Assembly: GCA_964477455.1 (NCBI GenBank)
Contig: CAYZHG010000020.1
Span: 1 to 11,697 of the forward strand
DNA from: CAIOJG01 sp964477455
Lineage (GTDB): Bacteria > Patescibacteriota > Patescibacteriia > Magasanikbacterales > GWA2-37-8
Length of the DNA: 11,697 bases
Reading direction: 5' to 3'
Part shown: in pieces, positions 1 to 6,234 of the stretch
How the letters are laid out: every line of letters starts with the position of its first letter
How positions within the stretch are numbered: position 1 is the first letter of the stretch
Translations under genes and position numbers: made by a program
The notes under the pieces: model-generated
Databases searched by the model: none
The model's input: the letters and a program-made list of their open reading frames with translations, nothing else
What the model was told of the DNA's origin: nothing

Positions 1-199
1 CGTCATCGGTCCGGTGTTCTTCGATCTCAACTTCGAACAGATCACCTTGCTCTACTTCCGCTTCGTGCGGGGGTTGGAGCTCAAGGAGATCCCGTTCGAG
101 GAAGGTTCGTGGATGCCGAAGATGGGTGGTGGAGTGATCCTGTCCGCTGACCGCAAAGTGGCGCGTGAGTTCGCGTCAGACCTGACGATCGTTGAGTAG
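1..199 (+). CDS. 3' end of an unidentified GC-rich gene (partial, open to the left)
   Basis: The frame is open from base 2 and stops at TAG 197-199, giving about 66 C-terminal residues. A GTG at 14 is in frame, but open codons precede it (V-I-G-P), so the gene most likely begins outside the window. The peptide has an aromatic stretch (LLYFRFVRG) and ends ADRKVAREFASDLTIVE. I do not recognise the family. Codons end mostly in G or C (CTC, AAC, TTC, GAG, CCG), and by eye the segment is well over half GC, unlike the AT-rich genes that follow. That codon bias supports real coding but also suggests a different origin, such as horizontal transfer or an assembly join. A hairpin lies about 35 bases after the stop. 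Confidence 0.6.
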   Translation, partial: VIGPVFFDLNFEQITLLYFRFVRGLELKEIPFEEGSWMPKMGGGVILSADRKVAREFASDLTIVE

Positions 200-317
200 T
201 TTTTCACTCGACTTGATTGTTGGTCAAATTTGGGGCTGTTAGTACGAATCTGTACTCTCAGCCCTTTCCCCTTTAGTTTATTAATTTTAGTAAACTGAAA
301 GAGAAAATAATTTATAT
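200..317. other. Intergenic gap between the GC-rich gene and the AT-rich cassette
   Basis: Besides the hairpin at 233-264, the gap holds a weaker inverted repeat, AGTTTA (275-280) with TAAACT (291-296). No convincing promoter for the 318 gene could be fixed, although the TA-rich 305-318 stretch could hold a -10. Base composition changes from GC-rich to AT-rich here. Confidence 0.5.
233..264 (+). terminator. Hairpin after the GC-rich gene, probable terminator
   Basis: GGGCTG (233-238) pairs with CAGCCC (259-264). Inside it, AGTAC (241-245) pairs with GTACT (252-256) around a six-base loop, with a 2x2 mismatch between the two stems. The tract after it is TTTCCCCTTT rather than a clean T run, so termination strength is uncertain. 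The position between two same-strand genes fits a terminator for the upstream gene. Confidence 0.55.
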
Positions 318-653
318 ATGAATATCAAAAAAATATTTTTAAAAGGATTGGGCGCGAGTAAAGGTGAAATAGAAGGAGTGGTTCGAGTAATATTACCGGG
401 AGAAAATTTTTCTGATTTTAAAGAAGGAGAAATTTTGGTCACTACACTCACCGATCCCACAATGGTCATGGCTATGGTCAAAGCGGCCGCCATTGTGACA
501 GACTTAGGAGGTATTACTTCACATCCGGCAATTCTTAGTCGCGAGATGGGTATACCATGTGTAGTAAATACTAAAGAAGCTACTAAAAAAATTATTAATG
601 GTCAAACAATTTTTATTGATGGCCAAAAAGGAGAAATTTATGTCATGGATTAA
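318..653 (+). CDS. Stand-alone PEP-utilising enzyme mobile (phosphohistidine swivelling) domain protein
   Basis: This 111-residue protein is essentially one PEP-utilisers mobile domain. In PEP synthase, pyruvate phosphate dikinase, PTS enzyme I and rifampin phosphotransferase this domain carries phosphate on a histidine between two active sites. Visible signatures are GLGASKGEIEG near the N-terminus (residues 10-20), AAAIVTDLGG, and the phospho-acceptor motif GGITSHPAILSREMGIPCVV with His69. The C-terminal DGQKGEIYV matches the usual DGxxGxVYx ending. No ATP-grasp or PEP/pyruvate-binding domain is present, so a partner must phosphorylate and discharge it if it is active. The ATG at 318 has only a weak purine-rich AAAGAGA upstream. 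Its last 14 bases overlap the next gene, implying coupled translation. Domain identity is confident; the substrate is unknown. Confidence 0.85.
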   Translation: MNIKKIFLKGLGASKGEIEGVVRVILPGENFSDFKEGEILVTTLTDPTMVMAMVKAAAIVTDLGGITSHPAILSREMGIPCVVNTKEATKKIINGQTIFIDGQKGEIYVMD

Positions 654-1707
654 AACATTTACACATAGTTCGTTCAATTTATTTGCTGGTAATATTTTGG
701 ATGCTTTTCAACCACTTGATTTTTTTCACTTTTATCCGCTCTGGCATGATTTGTGGGTGAAGCGTATTGCTATAGTAATTAAATCATTAAATTTGGAAAG
801 CAAAAATTTTGCCGAAATAAAACATATCTTGCCGCCACCTTCCAATATGCGCGCTATTTTGCAGAAGCTGATTCCGTGTTACCAGGGTGTGAAAGAAAAA
901 AATGTAAATGAATATAAAATAGTCAGTAATTTTTTTGCGCGTATGTTAAATGAGGCTTGTCCGACTGATCCGTTTGCTTTGGTCTCAAATTCCGCTCACT
1001 CACAGCAAGATATTCAAGAAATTATTAAAAATATACAGTGGGAAATTGGTGATATAAATTCTGCCAAAAATAATGGTCGTTTGATTACAGCGGCTGGATC
1101 CTTGGTGCACGGTTTATATAATGATTTAGTTACAGACTTTGGTTGGGAAGCGTATGGTCCGTATATTGTGACAGAAAAAGAGAACATACTGGTAAGGCAT
1201 TTTCCAGATCTACAGCCGTTAGATTTATGGTCAAAAGATTTTGTGGCTCCAATAAAAGATTTGATAATTTATGGCTGGTATGAAAATGTTGATTGGGAAA
1301 TATCATTTGTAGGGTGTCACACTATGGTAAAAAATGGCGATCCAATATCTGGTATGAAAAAATTTGCGGTAATTGCTGATGGACGGTATTTATCAATTGA
1401 TGAGATTACTTCTTTGATGGATTGTCTGGCGCAAAAAGCGGTAATTCTGTATCAAGATATTCGCTCTAAAAATATTGAGGAAATTAAAAAAATGGTTTTG
1501 AAGCAAGAGCACTATCAGCTTAAAAAAATGTTTGATGCAGCAAATCAGGATTGGAACGTTACACCAGAAATTCATAAGCGTGTGGAGAAAAAATCACTAT
1601 TAAATAATTTTTTGCCACGCGGTAAAATTTTGGTCAGTATTGAAGAATACAAAGTAGAGTTTGGTATAAAATATTTTGCCAAAGAAGTGTTGGGGTATGA
1701 TTTGTAA
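640..1707 (+). CDS. Unrecognised 355-residue cytosolic protein, coupled to the swivelling-domain gene
   Basis: I do not recognise this family. The start at 640 is preferred over an in-frame ATG at 598 because AAGGAG (628-633) sits six bases before it, and 598 would bury the start deep in the preceding gene. The protein is rich in aromatic residues (FFHFYPLWHDLW at 28-39; GWEAYGPY at 168-175; YGWYENVDW at 211-219). It has a probable beta-rich middle with conserved-looking GCHTMVKNGDP (225-235) and a lysine-rich helical C-terminal third. There is no signal peptide or clear membrane segment. It overlaps the stand-alone phosphohistidine domain by 14 bases, so it is the obvious candidate partner, for example a phosphate donor or acceptor subunit, but no ATP-grasp or TIM-barrel motif is visible. 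That role is inference from position only. Confidence 0.75.
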   Translation: MSWIKTFTHSSFNLFAGNILDAFQPLDFFHFYPLWHDLWVKRIAIVIKSLNLESKNFAEIKHILPPPSNMRAILQKLIPCYQGVKEKNVNEYKIVSNFFARMLNEACPTDPFALVSNSAHSQQDIQEIIKNIQWEIGDINSAKNNGRLITAAGSLVHGLYNDLVTDFGWEAYGPYIVTEKENILVRHFPDLQPLDLWSKDFVAPIKDLIIYGWYENVDWEISFVGCHTMVKNGDPISGMKKFAVIADGRYLSIDEITSLMDCLAQKAVILYQDIRSKNIEEIKKMVLKQEHYQLKKMFDAANQDWNVTPEIHKRVEKKSLLNNFLPRGKILVSIEEYKVEFGIKYFAKEVLGYDL

Positions 1708-1725
1708 TTGATTAAAAATAAAATT

Positions 1726-2304
1726 ATGAAAAAGATTATTTTTGATGCTAGCTTGTATTTAGGTCAGTTCAACATTATGTCTGAAAAAATACGGTTAGCC
1801 TGTAAAAGTTCTTTAAGTCAGATCTCACTCAAAGAAAAAGATGAGATTGTGGGTGTGTGTACGTTTAATGAAAATTCATGGATAGATCATGTAGTTTGGA
1901 ATTTGCATAAAGAAGAGCAAAATTCATTTTATCAATTTATGGATACGTTTCATTCACTAAAAAATATTATTCGCGTACCACTTTTATTATCCGATATTCA
2001 AAATGCTTTAGAAATATCTACAAAATTAGATTTGGAAATTTCCTGCGCTTTAACTTGTGCTGTAGCAATTCGTGAAAATGTTCAAGAGATTCACACGCTT
2101 TACGAACCACTTCTCCAAGAGAAAGTGAAAAATTATATGAACAAATTTGAAATTATAGTAAAATATCCAGATGTTGTTTCAACAAATGTGGATCATTGGC
2201 AGTTAGAAAATTTCTATCAAGAGACGTTTGGATTATTTAAAAAGCAAAATTTGAATATATTAAAAACAATTAAGCAATGTGGTAATAACTTAATTCAAGT
2301 CTAA
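1726..2304 (+). CDS. Hypothetical protein, possible divergent PIN-like domain
   Basis: This 192-residue protein begins at ATG 1726, 18 bases after the preceding stop; an in-frame TTG at 1708 is less likely. There is no strong SD. The layout faintly resembles a PIN domain: an N-terminal strand with Asp (KKIIFDASLYL, Asp7), an acidic residue before an aromatic (NENSW, Glu49), and a late helix-strand pair (SCALTCAVAIRENVQEIHTL, 106-125). The last recalls the YDALxxATAL..G.xEIYT pattern of VapC-type nucleases. In that pattern an Asp is expected where Cys107 stands, so nuclease activity is doubtful. It closes the three-gene cassette and no antitoxin-like neighbour is visible, so a toxin role is not supported. 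The fold call is low confidence; the gene itself is well supported. Confidence 0.7.
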   Translation: MKKIIFDASLYLGQFNIMSEKIRLACKSSLSQISLKEKDEIVGVCTFNENSWIDHVVWNLHKEEQNSFYQFMDTFHSLKNIIRVPLLLSDIQNALEISTKLDLEISCALTCAVAIRENVQEIHTLYEPLLQEKVKNYMNKFEIIVKYPDVVSTNVDHWQLENFYQETFGLFKKQNLNILKTIKQCGNNLIQV

Positions 2305-2330
2305 GGTGGTATATTTGTTTTGAGATTATA

Positions 2331-2365
2331 AAAAATCCTCTCCAAAATAATTGGAGAGGATTTTT
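2331..2365. terminator. Bidirectional Rho-independent terminator between converging genes
   Basis: A perfect 15-bp stem (2331-2345 with 2351-2365) has a GC-rich core TCCTCTCC/GGAGAGGA, a five-base loop AATAA, and A5 on one side with T5 on the other. It works on both strands, ending the 318-2304 cassette and the gyrA operon that converges on it. Confidence 0.92.
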
Positions 2366-2400
2366 AGTTATAGTTTTTTTGATATTGCGAAAAAGAAAGT

Positions 2401-4869
2401 TTACAACATCGTCACGCTAGTCACCTTATCACCAGGTTCTTTGAATCTCATCAAACGAACACCTTGAGTGGCGCGACCAGAAGAAGAAATAGATTTGAAT
2501 GGCATACGTATTACTTGTCCGTGTAAAGACATCATCAAAAGATCTTTTTCGTTAGCATCAACAATGTCCACTACTTTCGCAAATGTAAGGTTGCCGGTCT
2601 TGGCAGTAATTTCTGCAGTTTTTATTCCACTTCCACCACGACCCTGTACTTTATATTCTTTCAAAGCAGTGCGTTTTCCAACACCATTTTCACCAACAGT
2701 TAAAAATTCAAGTGATGTGTTTTTGGCATCAACGATATCCATTCCAATCACTTCATCAGTACCTTTAAGACGCATACCACGAACGCCACTAGCCGTGCGT
2801 CCCATTTCACGAACATCTTTTTCACGGAAACGAATAGCTTGGCCTTGTTTGGTAGCAATCATAATTTCGTTGTTACCATTACTTGGTTTGACCCATTCTA
2901 GATTGTCATCCGGTTTGAGTTTCAAAGCAATCAAACCATTGCGACGAACATTGGCAAAGTCAGCCAATTCAGTTTTTTTGATATTACCACGAGTTGTGAC
3001 CATTACCAAATATTTGATGTTGGTGAGATCGCCAGTACCAAGTAGGGCAGTAATTTTTTCATTTGGAGCAAGTTGCAAGAAGTTTACTAAGGCTTGTCCT
3101 TTGGCAGTACGTGAAGCCTGAGGAATATCATAAGCCATCAATTGAAATACGCGTCCACGATTGGTAAAGAATAAAATATTATCGTGAGTGTTGGTGGCCA
3201 TGAGATGGGCGACACTTTCTTCTTCTTTGGTTGTTACACCAATTACACCTTTACCACCACGAACTTGTTGATGGAAAGTATCAGGAGGTAAGCGTTTGAT
3301 ATAACCATCGGTAGTGATCATGATTACCGTTGGTTCGTTTGGAATCAAATCCTCGGTAGTAAATTCTTTTACTCCGTGAGCAACAATTTTTGTACGACGT
3401 TCTTCGCCGTATTTTTCTTTAATATCGGCGGTTTCAGTTTTTACAATTTCCAAAATCTTTTTTGCAGAAGCCAAAATACTTTCTAATTCTTTGATGATGC
3501 GTTTTTTCTCCGCTAATTCATCTTCAACTTTTTGTCTTTCAAGATTGGCGAGTTGTTGTAATCTCATTTCTAAAATTGCCGTTGCTTGACGATCACTAAA
3601 ATCAAATTTAGCAATTAAATTTATTTTAGCTTCATCTTTATCCTTACTGGCGCGAATCAATTTGATAATCAAATCAATTTTATCAAGTGCAATTTTTAAA
3701 CCTTCCAAAATATGAGCACGGTCTTTATTTTTTTCCAAATCAAATTCAGTACGGCGTCGAATCACAACTTGGCGATGTTTGATAAATTCATCCAAAATAT
3801 TTTTTAGATTTAAAACACGTGGTTGGATACCGTCCACCAATGCCAAAAGATTGTAATGGAATGTTGTTTGTAAATCAGTTTGTTTATAAAGTTGATTTAA
3901 AACTTTTTGTGGATATGCATCTTTCTTAAGTTCAATCACGACGCGCACACCATCTTTGTTGGATTCATCACGTAAGTCACGAATACCTTCGATCTTTTTT
4001 TCTTGTACCAAGTTGGCAATTTTTTCAATCATCTCCGCTTTGTTCACTTGGTAAGGGACTTCAGTTACGATGATTTGGAACATGCCACTTTTTTTGGCTT
4101 CTTCTATCTCGGCTTTGGCGCGAATTACCACACCACCACGACCAGTAGCACAAGCCGTCAAAATATCTTTTTTATTATAAATAATACCGCCGGTTGGAAA
4201 ATCTGGTCCTTTGATAATATCGGCCAATTCTTCTACCGTTGTTTCCGGTTCGGCGATTAATTTGGCAATACCATCACAAAGTTCACTAAGATTGTGTGGA
4301 GGAATGGAAGTGGCCATACCAACAGCGATACCCATGGTACCGTTTAGCAATAAGTTTGGTAATTTTGCTGGCAATACCATCGGTTCATGATGTGAACCGT
4401 CGTAAGTGGCATTAAAATTTACAGTGTTTTTATCAATATCAAAAAGCATTTCTTCGGCAATTGCACGCAAGCGAGCCTCGGTATAACGCATCGCCGCGGC
4501 ACTATCACCATCCATACTACCGAAGTTTCCCTGACCATCTACTAGTTGATGGCGCATAGAAAATTCCTGTGCCATACGAACCATCGCTTCATAGATAGAG
4601 GAGTCACCGTGCGGGTGGTATTTGGCCATCACCTCACCGACTACGTGCGCAGATTTACGAAATTTACCGGTATGGCGCAAGCCAATATTCCACATCGCAT
4701 ACAGAATACGACGATGAACTGGTTTTAATCCGTCGCGAACATCTGGTAAGGCACGAGAAATAATAACACTCATGGCATATTCCAAATAAGAGCTTTTCAT
4801 TTCCGTGACAATCGATGTCTGTAAAATTTTTCCAATTTCTTGTTTTGCTGGTTCAAGTTCTTTTTTCAT
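2401..4869 (-). CDS. gyrA: DNA gyrase subunit A
   Basis: This is the breakage-reunion subunit of DNA gyrase, which with GyrB introduces negative supercoils using ATP. It is 822 residues long, similar to Gram-positive GyrA. The topoisomerase IIA domain spans about 28-480, with catalytic Tyr129 in AAAMRYTEARL and the quinolone-determining segment KYHPHGDSSIYEA (83-95). There Ser90 and Glu94 sit at the positions of E. coli Ser83 and Asp87, a typical sensitive-type pair. A coiled-coil region follows at about 375-480. The C-terminal DNA-wrapping beta-propeller (about 505-820) has the GyrA box QVRGGKG at 535-541, which separates GyrA from ParC, and a related QGRGGSG at 742-748. There is no acidic tail. 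The ATG at 4869 has no clear SD. It is the last gene of the operon read from the promoter near 6050. Confidence 0.98.
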   Translation of the reverse strand: MKKELEPAKQEIGKILQTSIVTEMKSSYLEYAMSVIISRALPDVRDGLKPVHRRILYAMWNIGLRHTGKFRKSAHVVGEVMAKYHPHGDSSIYEAMVRMAQEFSMRHQLVDGQGNFGSMDGDSAAAMRYTEARLRAIAEEMLFDIDKNTVNFNATYDGSHHEPMVLPAKLPNLLLNGTMGIAVGMATSIPPHNLSELCDGIAKLIAEPETTVEELADIIKGPDFPTGGIIYNKKDILTACATGRGGVVIRAKAEIEEAKKSGMFQIIVTEVPYQVNKAEMIEKIANLVQEKKIEGIRDLRDESNKDGVRVVIELKKDAYPQKVLNQLYKQTDLQTTFHYNLLALVDGIQPRVLNLKNILDEFIKHRQVVIRRRTEFDLEKNKDRAHILEGLKIALDKIDLIIKLIRASKDKDEAKINLIAKFDFSDRQATAILEMRLQQLANLERQKVEDELAEKKRIIKELESILASAKKILEIVKTETADIKEKYGEERRTKIVAHGVKEFTTEDLIPNEPTVIMITTDGYIKRLPPDTFHQQVRGGKGVIGVTTKEEESVAHLMATNTHDNILFFTNRGRVFQLMAYDIPQASRTAKGQALVNFLQLAPNEKITALLGTGDLTNIKYLVMVTTRGNIKKTELADFANVRRNGLIALKLKPDDNLEWVKPSNGNNEIMIATKQGQAIRFREKDVREMGRTASGVRGMRLKGTDEVIGMDIVDAKNTSLEFLTVGENGVGKRTALKEYKVQGRGGSGIKTAEITAKTGNLTFAKVVDIVDANEKDLLMMSLHGQVIRMPFKSISSSGRATQGVRLMRFKEPGDKVTSVTML

Positions 4870-4895
4870 AATTTCTATAATTTCTAAGGTTGAGT

Positions 4896-4923
4896 TAAGA
4901 AATAAAATGTATTTTATTTCTTA
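4896..4923. repeat. Perfect AT-rich inverted repeat across a stop codon
   Basis: Thirteen bases (4896-4908, TAAGAAATAAAAT) are followed by GT and then their exact reverse complement (4911-4923). The repeat covers the last codons and stop of the Thr-rich membrane protein and part of the 44-base gap before gyrA. As RNA it would form a tight AU hairpin just upstream of the gyrA start region. No GC core is present, so it is not a normal terminator. Confidence 0.7.
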
Positions 4924-5384
4924 GTAGTCGTAGTAATGGTAGAAGTGGTAAAAAGTGTCGTAGTTGTTGTGGTAAAATCTATCGTACTTGTTGAGTTGGT
5001 CGTGGTCGAACTAGTGTTTAATTTTTGTTGAAAAGATTTACTCAACAATTCCTTGATTTGTTTTATATTTGTTTGATTACGTAATTCGTTTTCTTTATTT
5101 TCCTCAAAAATTTTTGATAAATCAGCACTTGATTGTTTGAAAATTTTACCTTCCTGAGATTTTTTCCAACTGTAACTTGATACATTTGACCATAAAGAGT
5201 ATCCCCAAAAAAATACAATTACAAATCCTAATCCTCCAACACCAATCCATAACCAAAATGATAATTTCTTTTCTGTGGTGAGTTGTTGGTTTATGAATTT
5301 TTCTCTAATATTCGCAGATTCTTCATTGTTTTGCTGTGGCGTATTTTCATTCCTAATATTTCTACCCTCTTTTTTGGCAGTCAT
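4914..5384 (-). CDS. Hypothetical single-pass membrane protein with Thr/Ser-rich C-terminal tail
   Basis: I do not recognise the family of this 156-residue protein. Residues 1-40 are hydrophilic and Asn/Gln/Glu-rich. One strong membrane span follows at about 41-65 (FWLWIGVGGLGFVIVFFWGYSLW), then a charged, probably helical stretch at 72-122. Residues 124-154 are almost entirely Thr and Ser and end TTTTKK. With few Lys or Arg before the span and none of the usual signal-peptide cleavage pattern, topology is uncertain; if the tail is outside it could be O-glycosylated or a flexible stalk, which is inference. The ATG at 5384 lies three bases after the preceding MBL-fold gene's stop, so the two are probably co-translated. 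A perfect inverted repeat spans its stop codon, and gyrA follows 44 bases later. Confidence 0.78.
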   Translation of the reverse strand: MTAKKEGRNIRNENTPQQNNEESANIREKFINQQLTTEKKLSFWLWIGVGGLGFVIVFFWGYSLWSNVSSYSWKKSQEGKIFKQSSADLSKIFEENKENELRNQTNIKQIKELLSKSFQQKLNTSSTTTNSTSTIDFTTTTTTLFTTSTITTTTKK

Positions 5385-5387
5385 ATA

Positions 5388-6002
5388 TTAATAGTTTTTT
5401 TCCAATACCATTAACTTAGTTTCACTAGACGGCAAATCTTTCTTTTTGATAATAAATTTTTTATCGGTAACTTCTGGCGAAAGACCTACTACTTTGATAA
5501 AGTCACTCAACGCTCCCGCTTTTGGTTCGCTGTCAGATTGATATGCAATTGGAATTACGATGCGTGGTCCTAAAGTAGTAATCATATCGGCCGCATCATT
5601 AAGAGACAAATAATTTGGTCCACCACCAACTGGAATAAACAAAATATCTGGTGTGCCAAGTTTTTCAATATGTTCAGCGTCCAATTTTTTGGTGATTTTT
5701 CCCAAATGAACTAAATTGATATTTTCTGCATTGATTTTAAAAATCTGCCCATCTTCACAAGGGTAGCTATAACACATCACCCCTTTGATTTCACATTCAC
5801 CAGATGTCGATATGATGAACGGTTCTTGTGAAAGGGTGGTGATATTTTCTTCGCCATGTGAATAAAGAGCAATTTGTGGACTAAAACTACGAGGAAATTC
5901 TCCGGTTGAAGGTTTGTATCCATCGATGATCACTGTAATATCCTCGTCAACGTTTTTTGTTTGTAAACGTACGCAGGTTTGTCCAAGCCAGGAAATATGC
6001 AT
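5388..6002 (-). CDS. Metallo-beta-lactamase-fold protein (COG2220-like) lacking metal ligands
   Basis: This 204-residue protein resembles the small MBL-fold hydrolases of the UlaG/UPF0173 type. MHISWLGQTCVRLQTKN matches the usual N-terminal strand pair. VHLGKI (98-103), PDILFIPVGGGPNYLSLNDAADMI (118-141) and PRIVIPIAYQ (146-155) match the family's C-terminal half. The metal-binding residues are missing: THxHxDH is replaced by SHGEENI (48-54), the Asp of HLGD is Lys102, and the terminal PxHY histidine is Ala153. A catalytic role is therefore unlikely and a structural or binding role is inferred. The ATG at 6002 is preferred over TTG 6035 or ATG 6032 because the promoter -10 at 6046-6051 would put transcription start near 6039, leaving almost no leader for those. 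It heads the operon with the membrane protein and gyrA. Confidence 0.82.
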   Translation of the reverse strand: MHISWLGQTCVRLQTKNVDEDITVIIDGYKPSTGEFPRSFSPQIALYSHGEENITTLSQEPFIISTSGECEIKGVMCYSYPCEDGQIFKINAENINLVHLGKITKKLDAEHIEKLGTPDILFIPVGGGPNYLSLNDAADMITTLGPRIVIPIAYQSDSEPKAGALSDFIKVVGLSPEVTDKKFIIKKKDLPSSETKLMVLEKNY

Positions 6003-6045
6003 ATTTATTAAAATCAGAAAAATTAAGTCCATCAAAACTTATAAA

Positions 6046-6074
6046 ATTATAACATAGCTGAAGTGCGATAGCAA
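6046..6074 (-). promoter_or_regulatory. Sigma70-type promoter of the MBL-TM-gyrA operon
   Basis: On the minus strand, -35 TTGCTA (6074-6069) and a perfect -10 TATAAT (6051-6046) are separated by 17 bases. Transcription would start near 6039, leaving about 37 bases of leader before the ATG at 6002. Confidence 0.7.
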
Positions 6075-6111
6075 GCCACTTAATTCGCTGTTTTTCACAT
6101 ATATGTAAGAC

Positions 6112-6143
6112 TTGACAAAAACGTAAAATTAAGATATTATAAT
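6112..6143 (+). promoter_or_regulatory. Sigma70-type promoter of the S1 gene
   Basis: A perfect -35 TTGACA (6112-6117) is followed after 17 bases by TATTAT (6135-6140); a perfect TATAAT overlaps it at 6138-6143 but with 20-base spacing. Transcription would start near 6147, giving a leader of roughly 85-90 bases. A ten-base palindrome (6097-6106) lies just upstream of the -35. Confidence 0.75.
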
Positions 6144-6187
6144 CTCATAAATTAATTATCTACGCCGACCCAATTTAGTGGAAGGCA

Positions 6188-6234
6188 CCCATTTTGACTA
6201 AGATCAAAAGGGATAAGAAGATTTTTTTTGTTTT
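6188..6234 (+). promoter_or_regulatory. Structured, U-rich, SD-poor leader of S1
   Basis: CCC-A-TTTTGA (6188-6197) pairs with TCAAAAGGG (6204-6212) as a nine-pair stem with one bulged A and a six-base loop CTAAGA. Nine bases later comes a T8 tract (6222-6229), then GTTTT and the start codon. The only SD-like purines (6211-6221) are too far from the ATG at 6235. The layout could act as a weak attenuator, or as a U-rich S1-binding entry site giving self-control of S1 synthesis. S1 autoregulation is known in E. coli; its use here is inference. Confidence 0.45.

Noticed and set aside
1726..2304. VapBC-type toxin-antitoxin module
   Set aside because: The PIN resemblance is weak, a catalytic Asp is missing, and the upstream neighbour is a 355-residue protein, not a small DNA-binding antitoxin.
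2468..3121. Long plus-strand open frame (217 codons) inside gyrA
   Set aside because: It lies wholly antisense to the well-conserved GyrA propeller; its Pro/Arg/Ser-rich sequence is typical of a mirror frame.
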